Shown: piece after piece, positions 33,378 to 44,013 of the stretch | Layout of the letters: each line of letters opens with the position of its first letter | Position numbering within the stretch: position 1 is the first letter of the stretch | Source of the DNA: Gracilaria gracilis | Taxonomy: Eukaryota > Rhodophyta > Florideophyceae > Gracilariales > Gracilariaceae | Reading direction: 5' to 3' | DNA: 64,000 nt | NCBI GenBank assembly: GCA_030374805.1 | Contig: JARGSG010000052.1 | Span: forward strand, 248,001 to 312,000 | Made by a program: the position numbers and the translations under genes | Notes under the pieces: generated by a model | Databases searched by the model: none | Told to the model about the DNA's origin: nothing | Seen by the model: the letters and a program-made list of their open reading frames with translations, nothing else

Positions 33378-34700
33378 GTGGAGTCTCTTCGCTCCAATCC
33401 AAGCACTATAATCGAAGAGAATGTCAAAGCACTTTCCCCAAATGGTTTGCATTTTCAATTGCCTATATCCAATGAAGATTATTTCGCCCCCGTATTTCAG
33501 GATCCTTCTCCAATGTTTGCTCGCGGTGTCTTCAAATCGATCAAACTATCTCGCATAGCGCTTCCACCTGTAAGAAGTCCCCCAGATCGAAGTCAATCTA
33601 CTCACTGGGTCTTGCGGCTCCCACAAGATGTTAGGCATTTCTTCAAAGACTCCACACCTTACCTCCTTGAGAGCAGTCGGAACTGTCAGCTTTTCTCCAC
33701 ATCCTCCACGCAACAGTTGAAGAACTCACTTCCTCGTCCTGTCACATACGCCAGTTGGCAAGAATATCTAACCCTTCTTGAAAGGCTTCAATTTTCCGGT
33801 ATGATATCATGGTCCCTCGCCTCAGAAGAAACGCTGTTGTACCACAAACTGGCGGACACTCTACAGCTAACACTGTTTGCTGTCACAAAGTCCATGGAAG
33901 ACGAACGTCTCATCTCATGCCCCAGAATACAGAACCAGCTTCTGCCTGACCCACCTTACACATCTCTGCCGAACCCCGACCTTTTCGATGCAATTAGCAC
34001 GGCTTCGACCTCTCTATCGGCTTTCTACTTCGATGTAGCCAACATGTTCCATAACATAGTTCTACCCGATTGTCTAGCAAAGCTCTTCCCACTACCGAAG
34101 GTCCAGCTTTCGGAACTTTCCCCAAAACTCTCTTCCTACATAGCAATGAATATTCCCGCAAAGCTTGGGCCTCGTATGACACTTCGCCCTTGTCAGGCCT
34201 TCATGCCCATGGGATTTAAGTGGTCGGTTTACGTCAGTCACACATTTGCCGCTAAGCTTCTTCAGGAGAGTTTCCACATATTTCGGCAATCACGTTTAGC
34301 ACCACCAAGGCTAGACTCATCCCTTTTCTTGCGCAGAACACCCAGTTTCTCCTCGACGAATCCAATGTTCTTCTGCAACACATTATTGATTACATTGCTG
34401 TCGTCGTCGATAATTGGCCTTCTCGGCGCCTTTTCTTACTCTACAGGATAATGCGGATAATTTTTGCTGCTGCGGGACTCCCAATCAAGCCATCAAAGTC
34501 TTGTCTCTTTGACCAAGTCGTCACTACCGAACTACCGTTCATTCGCTGTGTTTGGAACCTTAATCTCAACAAGATTTACCCTGCACAGTCAAAGCTGGAA
34601 AAACTGCAACCCACTCTCAATGCTCTTTCTACGGCAACCGAAATCGATACTTTACACGGGGAATCTCTCATTGGCAAGTTAACTTGGCTAGCTCTACTGA
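33378..34700 (+). pseudogene. Reverse transcriptase segment
   Basis: The first frame (33378-34451) carries RT blocks: LISCPRIQNQLLPDPPYTSL (compare R-x-I-x-d-x-R-x-x-N), SAFYFDVANMFHNIVLPDCL (motif A with its Asp), and RPCQAFMPMGFKWSVYVSH (motif B, PMGF..S). After a frameshift near 34310 a second frame holds HIIDYIAVVVDNWPSRR in the position of motif C, where a YIDD-like box is expected but not intact. It then continues GLPIKPSKSCLF, the G.....K.....G-type primer-grip region. The frameshift, a stop at 34703-34705 and the altered motif C show it is inactive. Confidence 0.68.
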
Positions 34701-34708
34701 TTTGACCC

Positions 34709-35341
34709 ATGTTATCCGTCCTTAATTCCGTTTTTAAGCTCACACACTCCCCCATCACTTCTCGATACATCCTATCTCCTTCTGCTAAGCGCGAAGTATC
34801 TCTGCTCTCACGAATTCTCCCCATAGCATCTGCCAACCCTGAACTACCAATTTCAAATATTCTGATCACGTTTGACGCCTCAAATGTTGCAGGAGCAGCC
34901 ATGTTCGCCGTTGTTCCACACGAAATTTGTGAGCAGTTCTGGATTCTTTCTCAGTGTTACAAACATTCCTAGCGGCAAGACTTGGAAATTTCTAAGGAGC
35001 TCAAATCTTCTATTTCAAGTTTATATGGGCTTATAGATTGGAAACTTGCATTTGTGCATAAGTGAAATAAGTCGGAACATATAAACGGACTCGAAGCTAC
35101 AACTTGTCTTATGTCTCTGGCTTGGCTGATTCACAAAGGCGTACAAAGTGCTCGGTGCATTTTATTTACAGACTCATTGCTTACTTTGGGAGCCTTTCTG
35201 AAAGGCAGGTCTTCATATGTTCCTGTTCTTCTACGCTGTAGAAGAATGGCGTCGCTATGCATTGCTTCAAACTTACGTATGGGCCTGTTGCATATACCAT
35301 CAGGGCAAATTGCTGCAGATGAGCTTTCTAGGCCAGACTAA
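34709..35341 (+). pseudogene. RNase H segment
   Basis: In the same frame as the end of the RT, ILITFDASNVAGAAMFAVVP gives the first RNase H Asp block (DAS...GA). After stops at about 34971 and 35063, HINGLEATTCLMSLAWLI gives the conserved E block (iN.lE..). ARCILFTDSLLTLGAFLKG gives the T-D-S block, with LKGRSS next to it. LLHIPSGQIAADELSRPD gives the final Asp block. All four catalytic-block positions are recognisable. The KGRSS insert and the P-S-G-x-x-A-A-D-E-L-S-R ending differ from Ty3/gypsy RNase H. Confidence 0.7.
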
Positions 35342-35399
35342 GCTCGAGCAAGATCGGCGTCCTTTTTCAAAGTGAAACGCTTGCGGGAATGGGAACAGT

Positions 35400-37590
35400 A
35401 CTGATCTTTTAGATCAGGCTGCAAGAGATCAGCTTTGCTGACTCTTGGTGACGCGCTTGGTAGGCGGCCACCACCCCCTTTCTTTCCAAAGCTATAAAGA
35501 TCTCCTGCTCGAGAACAGATTCGATGCGAACAATAAGGTACATTTTGAGAAGAGCGCCAAACTGTTCTACTCGGGTATCAAGGGCAAAGACGATGAGCAG
35601 CCGGTCAATACTGAAGTATGCGCGCATGTTTCATGCGACAATCTTCCTCCAAAATCATATGGACATAGTTCGCCACCATTGGCGATGTAACGATTCTTGA
35701 CGAGGAGCTATTTAGGGGCCAACGCGCAGGCATTCGCTTTGGGCGAGTGGCTTAAAAAGTATGGATCACGTTGGGTACAAAAAGCAGGCAAGCACATACT
35801 CTCGAGAGCAAGAATGGCTATGTTCTGGCCACCGAATACCTGTTGATTTCCTAGTGGACATATTCTGTACGAACTAAATAAATGCAAAAAATCACTCCGT
35901 GCCACGAGGCCATCGCCAGGACACATTCCGGCACATGCAGGCAATTTTCGAACTTATATTGGCCCTTCACAGTACCCATCTGGCCTAGAACCACTGTTCT
36001 TAGGGTCACTTGACCTACTCTTGTGGTTCTGGAGCCACTGGGGGTCCAGTATTTGTTTCCCTGGGCGCTATTACCGTACAAACGCTTCCACACCTCTCTA
36101 AAAATTAAAGGTATGCATCGCAGCGTTCATCTGGTAATCCTGCCAGATAGATATTCTCTGAATTTATTCTATGCGATCCAGCAACGGTGCCTTGCTCTGA
36201 ACATTTATTCGGTGCCTTCTTTCGTAGATGAGCCAGCATTTCAAAACTGTAACCCGGGTCTAGGTTAAAAAAGTCGGCGGTCCTAAAAGTTCGGAGGGGT
36301 TCAATAAATATTTCAAAGGACGCAATTAGAAGTTCGATCATGGCATACAAAAACTTCGGCGCACGCCTTCTCTCTCAAACTACTGTGAAAACACGCCCTC
36401 CAAAAATGCATAAATCTACATTTCTCACATGTGAACCGTGACCTTTATCTTCATCTTTGAACCTCCTTTTCCGTTGCGTTCTACCCCTGTCATATCTAAA
36501 CTTGTTCTTACATCTTTCAGATCCTTGAACTTTGAAACTCCAACACCGCCATCGAAAAGTCTTATGGGAAAAGAACTGCTCAATTTGAGATGCTGGTTTG
36601 GGCCAAACAATCTCTATGAACAACATTCGAAATGTACCATTTTTGATACTTAATATGCCCTCAGTGGCCTATTGCATACGTAAAGTATCGAAATGTGTCT
36701 GGAACAAGGCCATATGGCAAGGGTCGATTTTCTTGAAATCTTCCTATTATGGCTGATATTGTATGACATTGGCCTAGAATATGGCACGCGTTCCGAACAT
36801 GGTCGACATCAGTTCCGCGTTGCGACAGAGATATTCTTTTGCCAATGTCTATCCTCACTGACATGACCCGTCCCAAGGGGGGCGCCAACGAAGCCATTCT
36901 CGATCTGCCTCCGTCCACGCACTGCCACTTTGTTCCTCCATCGGCATTCGGTTTCATTTCGACCATAGTTGTCTTTGCGGCCGAAAGCAATGCCTGAAAC
37001 AATATAAGGCTATTCGGAACCAAAAAAAACGGAAAAAACATTTTCCAAGTCTGTTCATGATGTCGCAATCCAAAATGGAGAACTGCAACGCCAAAACGCT
37101 GACGTTTTCATGTTTCCCCTATTGTACTGTTGAATCACGGTAGATGCGATGTGGCAATCGACACATTCTTGCTTGTACTGGAATCAATTAGCATAATCCA
37201 TAGTAGTACTTTAGTGCCAGAAATCAAGCTCAGCTCTTTACAAACGTGAGCAAACGGAGAAAAACCCAGTTTCAATATTCCTGGTAGTCATCTTAAAAAC
37301 AAATTGGACAAAGGCCACCACACTTTGTGAATTCTTTGCGTGCCTTAAGAGGAAAAGGGAAGACTGTAACTCCTGAAGATGCGTGGTCGCGCACTGTAGA
37401 TACGTACATATGCATCTCTATGCTACACAATACGCTATTGATGGTTTAGCTTTTCACATGCTATGAGTTACCCAGGCGGAACTATTTCTGTCGGGTTCCC
37501 ATACGTTTCCAATTGAAAATAATGATTATTTATCTTTGCAGGAGTGTTTTATTTTTTTGGTTTGCCTCTGTTCGATAGATATTTCAATAG
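35400..37590. other. No gene recognised between elements
   Basis: This region holds short frames only. A minus-strand frame 37068-36661 (135 codons) begins with a hydrophobic stretch (FFPFFLVPNSLILFQALLSA) that resembles a signal peptide, followed by a Cys- and Gly-containing region; it has no known motif. The 3' part of the RT element and the left terminus of Tnp2 copy A should both fall in this interval, but I cannot mark either end. Confidence 0.35.
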
Positions 37591-37595
37591 ACAGT

Positions 37596-40081
37596 TCAAC
37601 ACAATGAGTACAGGGTGAGAACCTCCTTGAATTTTAATTTTTCTACAACGGACTCGGCAAAAAGATAGTTTGCATTGCACCCCCTGTTCTGCGCTCCAAT
37701 GTAGTTCTCCATAGCCCATTGGGAAAGGAGTGACCATGGTCCACAATCCTTGATTGAGTCGGCAATATGGAGGAGGAGATGATATTTATAGCGGCAGAGA
37801 TTCACTCTGTCGTGACGGACTTGATAATATACGTTCTGAAAATGTGCAAAGAACCTTCTAGAGAGGCGGTACATGTCTTCCACATCAGACTCGGAAAGCT
37901 TCAAGCGAGAGAGAAGTTCACAGAGCTTTACGAAACCCATCCAATCATCTATTACGTGCTTGGGCAGGTGTCCGCCAAGAACCACCAGGCTCAATTCGAG
38001 CACAAACGCTTTCCATTCCATTGCCTTCCACCGCGATTTATCTTCAAGCCTTCTAGTTCTTCGGATTTTTGAGCTAAAACCTTTCCCAGCAGAAATCAGT
38101 CTCCCACTAACTTCTTCTTTCACTTTCTTGGATCCTAGAAAGGCAAGATCGTTGCAGCTTTTCACATCTCCACACCATATGGACACAAGATGAGGGGCAA
38201 TATTCTCATATAAGAGATGCATTAGGTCGATTGGGGAGCTGCGAAAGGGTATGACAAGCGGCGGCCTCGATATAAGATCACCAATATCCAATCTGCTCAT
38301 GCCAATTTGTTTTCAAATGTCTTCAACTTCTCTCGATGTCGCAGTTTTACACTTTTCGCGAAGGTGTTTTAACTCAGATACTAGCTGATCTCTCGAACGT
38401 AGTGGGAGTCTATCCTTGTCCCATAGAACTTCTGCTCTTCTTCTTCCCTCTCTCTTGTAAACTGCTGGATAGTACACGTGATTGTGTGGTGGTGAGTACA
38501 CACCTTTTACTGAACAAAACCGACAGGGAACTAGTGCATTGTACCTTTTAAGATTGCAGAGCTTGTTTAGACCGGCTAGGTCTGAAAGAATATCGAGTAC
38601 ATGAACCCGAACAATCTTTTTGTTCCCATTCCATAGTGTCACTTCTTTTCCTTTGCTTAGTTCTTCTCATTCATCCAGCATTGGTCCCAAGAAGAAGACC
38701 AGGTCTCCTGGAACCTTTGGTTCTGGTATGACACACACGGGCAGAACATTTTTCACTTTGACGCGCTCCCTGGGAAGAAGGTTGAGAATGAACAATACGC
38801 AGGGGCAGTAGCTATATTCTACACTTTTAAAGGCGGTTAATCTGTCGGTACAGAAGCTGTGGAATATATCGTTCTGTACGCGCTGTACGCCACCCAGTTT
38901 TTCAAGCGCCTCTTCAAAAACCGCCCCAGGGAAAAAGTCTTCGTAGACCTTATCGCTAATCGCTGACCTCACCATTTCTTGAAGCCCGTTGTTGAGATGC
39001 TCGAAAAGCTTTGGCCCCTCCGTCTTCGATTCGATTCTGGCTCGTAGACGCTCCCAAATTCTCATGTAGTTATATGTTAGAACTTTGGCTTGGCCCTGTG
39101 CTCAAGCAGCGACAGAGCACTTCCTGAATGATCCATCAGACTGTCTAGAGAGGGCTTGATGTCCTTCTGAACAATACGGATGGAAGGACAGATAAAGTCC
39201 AGAGCCATGGAGCAAAGCTTTTCTGACTCCGTTCCATGACCTGTACTCTGCATCATGCTCAATCAAAAGATCATCCATCATGGCACGAGTTGCTGTCGGA
39301 TGTCTAGTCGCAAATCGTAGCAGAAATGAATGATTTGATACAATTCTATTCAGTCGTGATTCTGCACTAACTTGTGTTGCTGCACGCTGAGAATTTTCCT
39401 TTTGGGCTTGGACTATCGTTTCCAGCTCGGAACCCTTCGCATCAGAGAGTTTGTCATCATTAACGCGAAAACCATTCACGAAATCTCCTCCATCATCCTC
39501 TGGAGAGAAATCTGACGCTGAACCGTTAGCAGTTCGTGGTCGATCATCTCTGTTTCCGTGTTCAAGTACAGAGTTATCGGTGAAGACTGGTTCGTGGGGT
39601 GGGATCCCCGCATCGACACCTGAATCTTCTGATGAGCCGATATCTGCGTTTTGTGGATTCATTTCATCGCTTTCATCATTTGAAACCATATGAGGCCTTG
39701 AGGTGTGTACAAATCAGATATCGATGGGTGTATTAATATTTTGTTACACTCATAGAGATTCTGTTCAAGAGAAGGAAATTTTGATTGCAAGTCGACAGTA
39801 GGCGGCGAGATGGGTGCATTTTTTCCGGAATTGCTTGCGTTCTGATAAGTTTCGGTAGATCTGTCAGTCTGTGGGTAGGAGACCGGGCTCTCTTCGTTCA
39901 ATGCAGCACCTTCTCTTCTACAATATGTTTTGAAAGAGTTTTCCGCCACAATATCTTCCAGTGTGATCGGAAGTGGCCTCGGGACAACGCAGTGCCCATA
40001 GGCCGTAGCTCTCTTGACGATACGGCCAGGTGGATAGGGACAGCCGTAACAAGGTGCGCATCGGTACCCTCCTTCTTTCAT
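37596..40081 (-). pseudogene. Tnp2-like transposase, copy A
   Basis: The frame 40081-39659 begins with a possible zinc-binding start (CAPCYGCPYPPGRIVKR). From 39689 to 37596 the rest lies in one other frame broken by three stops (about 39102, 38667, 38313). Blocks in order: DIFHSFCTDRLTAFKS (first Asp, TDR where TDG or TD-F is usual), RERVKVKNVLPVCVIPEPKVPGD, NKLCNLKRYNALVPCRFC (the Cys block), IDLMHLLYENIAPHLVSIWCG (the D-x-M-H...NI block), then YKYHLLLHIADSIKDCGPWSL and AMENYIGAQNR (H...CGP and catalytic Glu). This matches the Tnp2 order. One frameshift and three stops make it non-autonomous unless short introns exist. Confidence 0.82.
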
Positions 40082-40324
40082 GTCGTTCTGAAGAAAATCT
40101 CTTACGTATTAAAGCTCCATGCAAAGAACTGTACGTATGGTACTAAGAAGCTGTGCCATATGATTTGGACGTCCCGATCTGGTATGATGATGATTTGAAC
40201 TCCATGCAAAAAGCAGAAGGTGCATTTCTCGCCGGGGATTTGGTACGGTTTTCTTTTCGTCTCATTTGCTCTTTCGCTTCGCTGTGGGAGGTAGTTTAGG
40301 CTCATGCGGTCTGTCACCCGGGCT

Positions 40325-40330
40325 TTATAA
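40325..40330 (+). promoter_or_regulatory. TATA box in the divergent promoter of copy A
   Basis: GCTTTATAAAGTCC around 40321-40334 contains TATAAA. It lies about 370 bases ahead of the accessory ORF, and a pyrimidine-rich leader (40340-40560) follows it. It serves the plus-strand gene by position; no clear TATA box facing the transposase was found. Confidence 0.5.
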
Positions 40331-40701
40331 AGTCCGAACTCTCACATTCCCGGTTCTCTGTTCATTTCTTTTCCGATTAACGTGGCCTCTTTTCCCTTCT
40401 CCCCAGCTTGATCCATTTATGTTCATATTTCTTTTCTATTCCACAACATCGTGTGTCAACCCACTGCTTTTCCTTTCCCTATTTTCCCTATCTCTCCAAA
40501 AGTTATCTCTACACGCAATTGCATCACCTCCAATTTCTAATCACTCTCTGCAGAGAAACCTCAACGACTTCACGCAAGTGAAGGTTTGGGACGGGATAGC
40601 ACAAGTTTGTACTTGATAAAGCCCGGTGTTATTAAGCACCCGCATTCGGAAGGAAAGTCGGGACAGGTGTACATTGGGGGGACTTTGAAAACCGCCACAA
40701 T

Positions 40702-41601
40702 GTGTACAATGAGGATCATTCGCAACAACCAATCAAACCGATAGAATGCTCCGGTAAGACCTACTCATATCGCTTATTGGCTGCTGCCGGAAAAGAGCTC
40801 GAATCCTCAGAAGTATTTCACAAGTTCTACGGAAAGTACTCTCTCAATGAATGCGAAACCGTGATGGCCCGAAGGATATATGAATTTCAACAGGAGCTAG
40901 GGCGCATCTGTGAGACCCTTGCTGAGAGATTTCTTTATGTACGTGCAACGGCAGGTCTTTGGGCGGCACAGGAGGCTGTCGAAGCCAAGTTTTGCAATCG
41001 GAAAGCGGAATGCAAAAGAGCTGTTCGAAAGCCAACTGTCAATCAGAATGCTAGCAGCACTGCCTACGCCAACAGGCTTCGGCAGAATGACATGAACGTC
41101 AGGAGAGCAGCTGGTCTTGTGGAGGTTAGGCGACGAAAGGCAGAAGCTCAAAAAAATGCACGAGACTCAGCACCTAATAGATCAGACAAAACCAAAGATA
41201 TTAGTGGCAAGCAAGTCAATGGAAACAAGTCAGAGGAAAAAACAAGAACAAGGACACATTTCGAACCCAGTCAAAATCTTGATTGCAACCAGATGGGGTT
41301 CGTTGGTTCTCAATCGAAAGAGGGAGCTGGAAGTGCTTCTCGATCTGAAGACGAAATTTGTCCAGTCCCACTGAGTCTCACAATCTCAAAGAAAAAGCAG
41401 ATGAACAAGAACCAGAGTCGCTCCTCAGAACAAGAATGGAGTCCAGAAGACCGTTGTGATCAGAGTAGAGAGCCCAAAACTAAGATCTACGAGATAGAAG
41501 AAGAAGTTTCATTCGCACCCGCACGAGTGCAAAGGTCTTCGCGGGTCCCTGCGAAGAGAAAGAAGGTCCAAAAAGCACCGTTGCCGTTTGGCAGAGACTG
41601 A
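40702..41601 (+). CDS. Accessory charged protein of copy A
   Basis: An intact 299-codon plus-strand frame. Residues 1-130 look folded and helical (YRLLAAAGKELESSEVFHKF, ETVMARRIYEFQQELGRICE). The remainder is highly charged and low in hydrophobic residues, with Lys/Arg/Ser/Glu runs and a basic C-terminus (RVQRSSRVPAKRKKVQKAPL). It ends inside an 18-bp palindrome. It lies divergent from the transposase of the same element. A role as a TnpA-like DNA-binding or regulatory partner is inferred from position and the matching ORF in copy B; no known domain is visible. It is the most intact element-encoded frame in the window besides the copia Gag. Confidence 0.55.
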   Translation: MYNEDHSQQPIKPIECSGKTYSYRLLAAAGKELESSEVFHKFYGKYSLNECETVMARRIYEFQQELGRICETLAERFLYVRATAGLWAAQEAVEAKFCNRKAECKRAVRKPTVNQNASSTAYANRLRQNDMNVRRAAGLVEVRRRKAEAQKNARDSAPNRSDKTKDISGKQVNGNKSEEKTRTRTHFEPSQNLDCNQMGFVGSQSKEGAGSASRSEDEICPVPLSLTISKKKQMNKNQSRSSEQEWSPEDRCDQSREPKTKIYEIEEEVSFAPARVQRSSRVPAKRKKVQKAPLPFGRD

Positions 41602-41615
41602 CAGCCAGCTGTCAG
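41598..41615. repeat. 18-bp palindrome overlapping the stop codon
   Basis: CTGACAGCCAGCTGTCAG has two perfect 8-base arms around CA. The TGA stop of the accessory ORF (41599-41601) lies inside the left arm. It could act as a protein-binding site or a 3' hairpin. No second copy was noticed beside copy B. Confidence 0.6.
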
Positions 41616-41649
41616 TGGGAAAGCGACGTAAAAGAAACTTTCCAAAATG

Positions 41650-44010
41650 GTTCCGAGATTAGAATAGCACGTTACTTCTTGGTCTCTATTTGGTACGCTG
41701 CAATCGACCTAACGAGGCACTGTACAACATTTGAGCTGGTTATTGCAGGTTTTCCCGGCTCTTCCGACGAAGATCATCATGTTAATCATTGATGAGTAAA
41801 AGTGAAACGATATGAAGCTCTCTTCTTAAGTCTAGGCAATTCTTCGACCGACTAGGCAGAGAATATTGAAGACTTTGGTTCGCGTGCGAAGACATCCCCA
41901 TTCTGCAGCGGTTCACTGCAGCCAGTGTCGATATAATACCGAAACCCTGCACGGTTACGCGATCTAGTCCTACTTATTGGACAAGAACGGTTACGCGAAT
42001 CGGTTATTTCGATTTGGCAACAACATTGTGTACATCTGTTCAGCAAGATTGATGTTTTCTACTAGGAAAAGTCTCTGTTTGTGGCAGCGACGGTGACGCT
42101 GATCGGACGCAGAATTTTTCATTTGGCTGTAGCGACTGCGCGACTTGTGTCAGTGATGAACACGTCTACCGCGAGGAAGATAAGATATGTTAGATTTGTG
42201 ACGCATAAGAGGGCGAAGGGTCTCTAGGGAGGTCGGAGAGTTCCCTGATCTTGAACAAAAAAAGGGGCTTCTTTCCCATGGTTTCCGGTTTGGTACGAAG
42301 AGACAAAACGAGCTAGCTGTGGGGACGATGGCGTGCACTCGTGGTGATGGGGGTTGATAACTTGGGGTGAGCGTCCCAAAGGTCGTGGGCCAAAACGGTG
42401 ACGCCGATTGGACTGACGGCGCTTTGTACAGTAGTGAAGCACGACGCGTGTGGTGCAACTGCTAATGTGCGACACGTTTCACCATTTTCGTAATTGAGCA
42501 TTTCGTCACCGCTTTTATTCATCTTCCAAGTCAAGCCACTTCTTCATGTCGAGGGATGACTTATAAGCACTTGTAAGCACTGAACAAATAATATCCTGAG
42601 ATGCTGCTTATTGTAGAGGTCTATCGACAATTTGACTACGAACGATATGTGGTTCGATGCCACTTATATCATGATCGATAGCTCGGCTGCTCTTATGCTG
42701 ACAACCAATCGAGGTAGATAAGGCACTTAGATTGAACGTCCACTTGCCCGCGCCGCAACTCAAGAATTTGAATACTTATCCCGAGTAGGGAGCGTTCCCA
42801 CATGGTGTTTTAAGGCATCGGGAATTTCTTCGTCTCTATGAAAGCCTAATGCGCCAACAGTTGCGAGTTCTTGGGAACCGGATGACCTCATTGAACGCAA
42901 GATGAAGTCCCAAGACTGTCTTTTTCTTTCATATTGGACATTGTGACTACCATCATCAGAATTGTGCGGCAGAATGGTATACGGTTTGTCTGTAAGGGAT
43001 TCTACGCTACCACTTCTACTCTGAATTATCGTAGATGCTGACAGGAAGAGATGATTGGATGGCGAACGACTTAGTCTCCGATTTTCCTAAAGACTGACAG
43101 TCTTCTGGTAATAGAGCGCTTGGTGGGAACGAGGATTAGAGTGCTTTGGTGGCTGCGATTCCTTCACTTGCGCTCTCTGGAAGAGTGGGAGTTGAATAAG
43201 CCAACCATTTATCACAATATTCAGAGAACGGCATTTCAATATGTTAATGGTCCAAAGGTTTCATTGCAGGAGTTGTGCTCCGGACGGTTCGTTTAGCTTG
43301 AATTGAATCTGAAGCACTCGCCTACAAGTCACAATTCATAAGCGGCACTGGTCGTGACGGATATTTGCATCTTTTTGTTGTTCATTCTTCCCATAATGAG
43401 TCTGATGCGCTTGGCCCAATATCTATGGAGGTCCTGGCGGGGCTTTGAACGGCTATTTCATCAAGATGGAAGTGCAAATGTGCCATAGATTCCATTCCAG
43501 GTTACAAAGGTGGAGAGGGAGAAATCTATTGTGTAGGAGTACCACTTCGATCGCTTTCTGAAGGCAAGAACTTCTGTTCCGCCCATTAATTATGGTCTTC
43601 GAGCTCCGGGAATAGAATAGTGGCTCTCAAGTGCTGAAAGCGATGAATAAGACCATGTAAGAGCAAATGCAGACGTTCATCGATGAGTTTCGATACACCG
43701 GCAAAGACATTTGTAGCATCGGAATGATGAAGAATGTGTGATTTTTCAGAACCATCGCGTTGACAAACGCGTTTGGCGCCGCTACGTTGCAGAGAATCTG
43801 TGTGAAGGTTCCGCGTCGTTGCCAACAATTCTAGCACGTTGGAGGGGGGGGGGGGGGGGGGTGCGGAACGGAAAGACGATCCAGCGGCACGGACGCTATG
43901 CGAAAGGCAGGCGACTGAAAGGGGTATTTTCGGTTAGAGGAGGTAGGTGGGGGGTTACAATCTATGACGACATTAGGTGATTAAGGGCTGTTAGAGTCCT
44001 ACATAAACGT
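41650..44010. other. No gene recognised
   Basis: Short frames only (for example 42534-42150 on the minus strand in overlapping frames), without domains. The interval should contain the right terminus of copy A. Near its end lies a run of 18 G (43844-43861). Confidence 0.35.
43844..43861 (+). repeat. Homopolymer run of 18 G
   Basis: GGA is followed by 18 consecutive G residues, then TGCGG. Such runs can form a G-quadruplex and are also a common place for assembly length errors. Confidence 0.85.
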
Positions 44011-44013
44011 CAC

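Larger units (their letters stand above)
32035..35341 (+). mobile_element. RT/RNase H retroelement of unclear class
   Basis: A Gag-like ORF, a reverse transcriptase and an RNase H follow one another on the plus strand. I see no LTR pair, no integrase, no endonuclease and no tyrosine recombinase in the flanks. The RNase H, with a KGRSS stretch and an iPSg.iAADELSR end, and the RT, with a PMGF block and a short gap to the palm, look more like DIRS-related or protist RTs than gypsy, copia or LINE RTs. The limits are those of the coding remnants. Confidence 0.65.
37596..41601. mobile_element. Tnp2/CACTA-type element, copy A
   Basis: The better preserved of two Tnp2-type elements. The transposase is on the minus strand (40081 to 37596) and an accessory ORF on the plus strand (40702-41601), transcribed away from a shared gap of about 620 bases that contains a TATA box at 40325. 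Copy B has the same arrangement. Termini are not identified. Limits are those of the coding regions. Confidence 0.7.
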
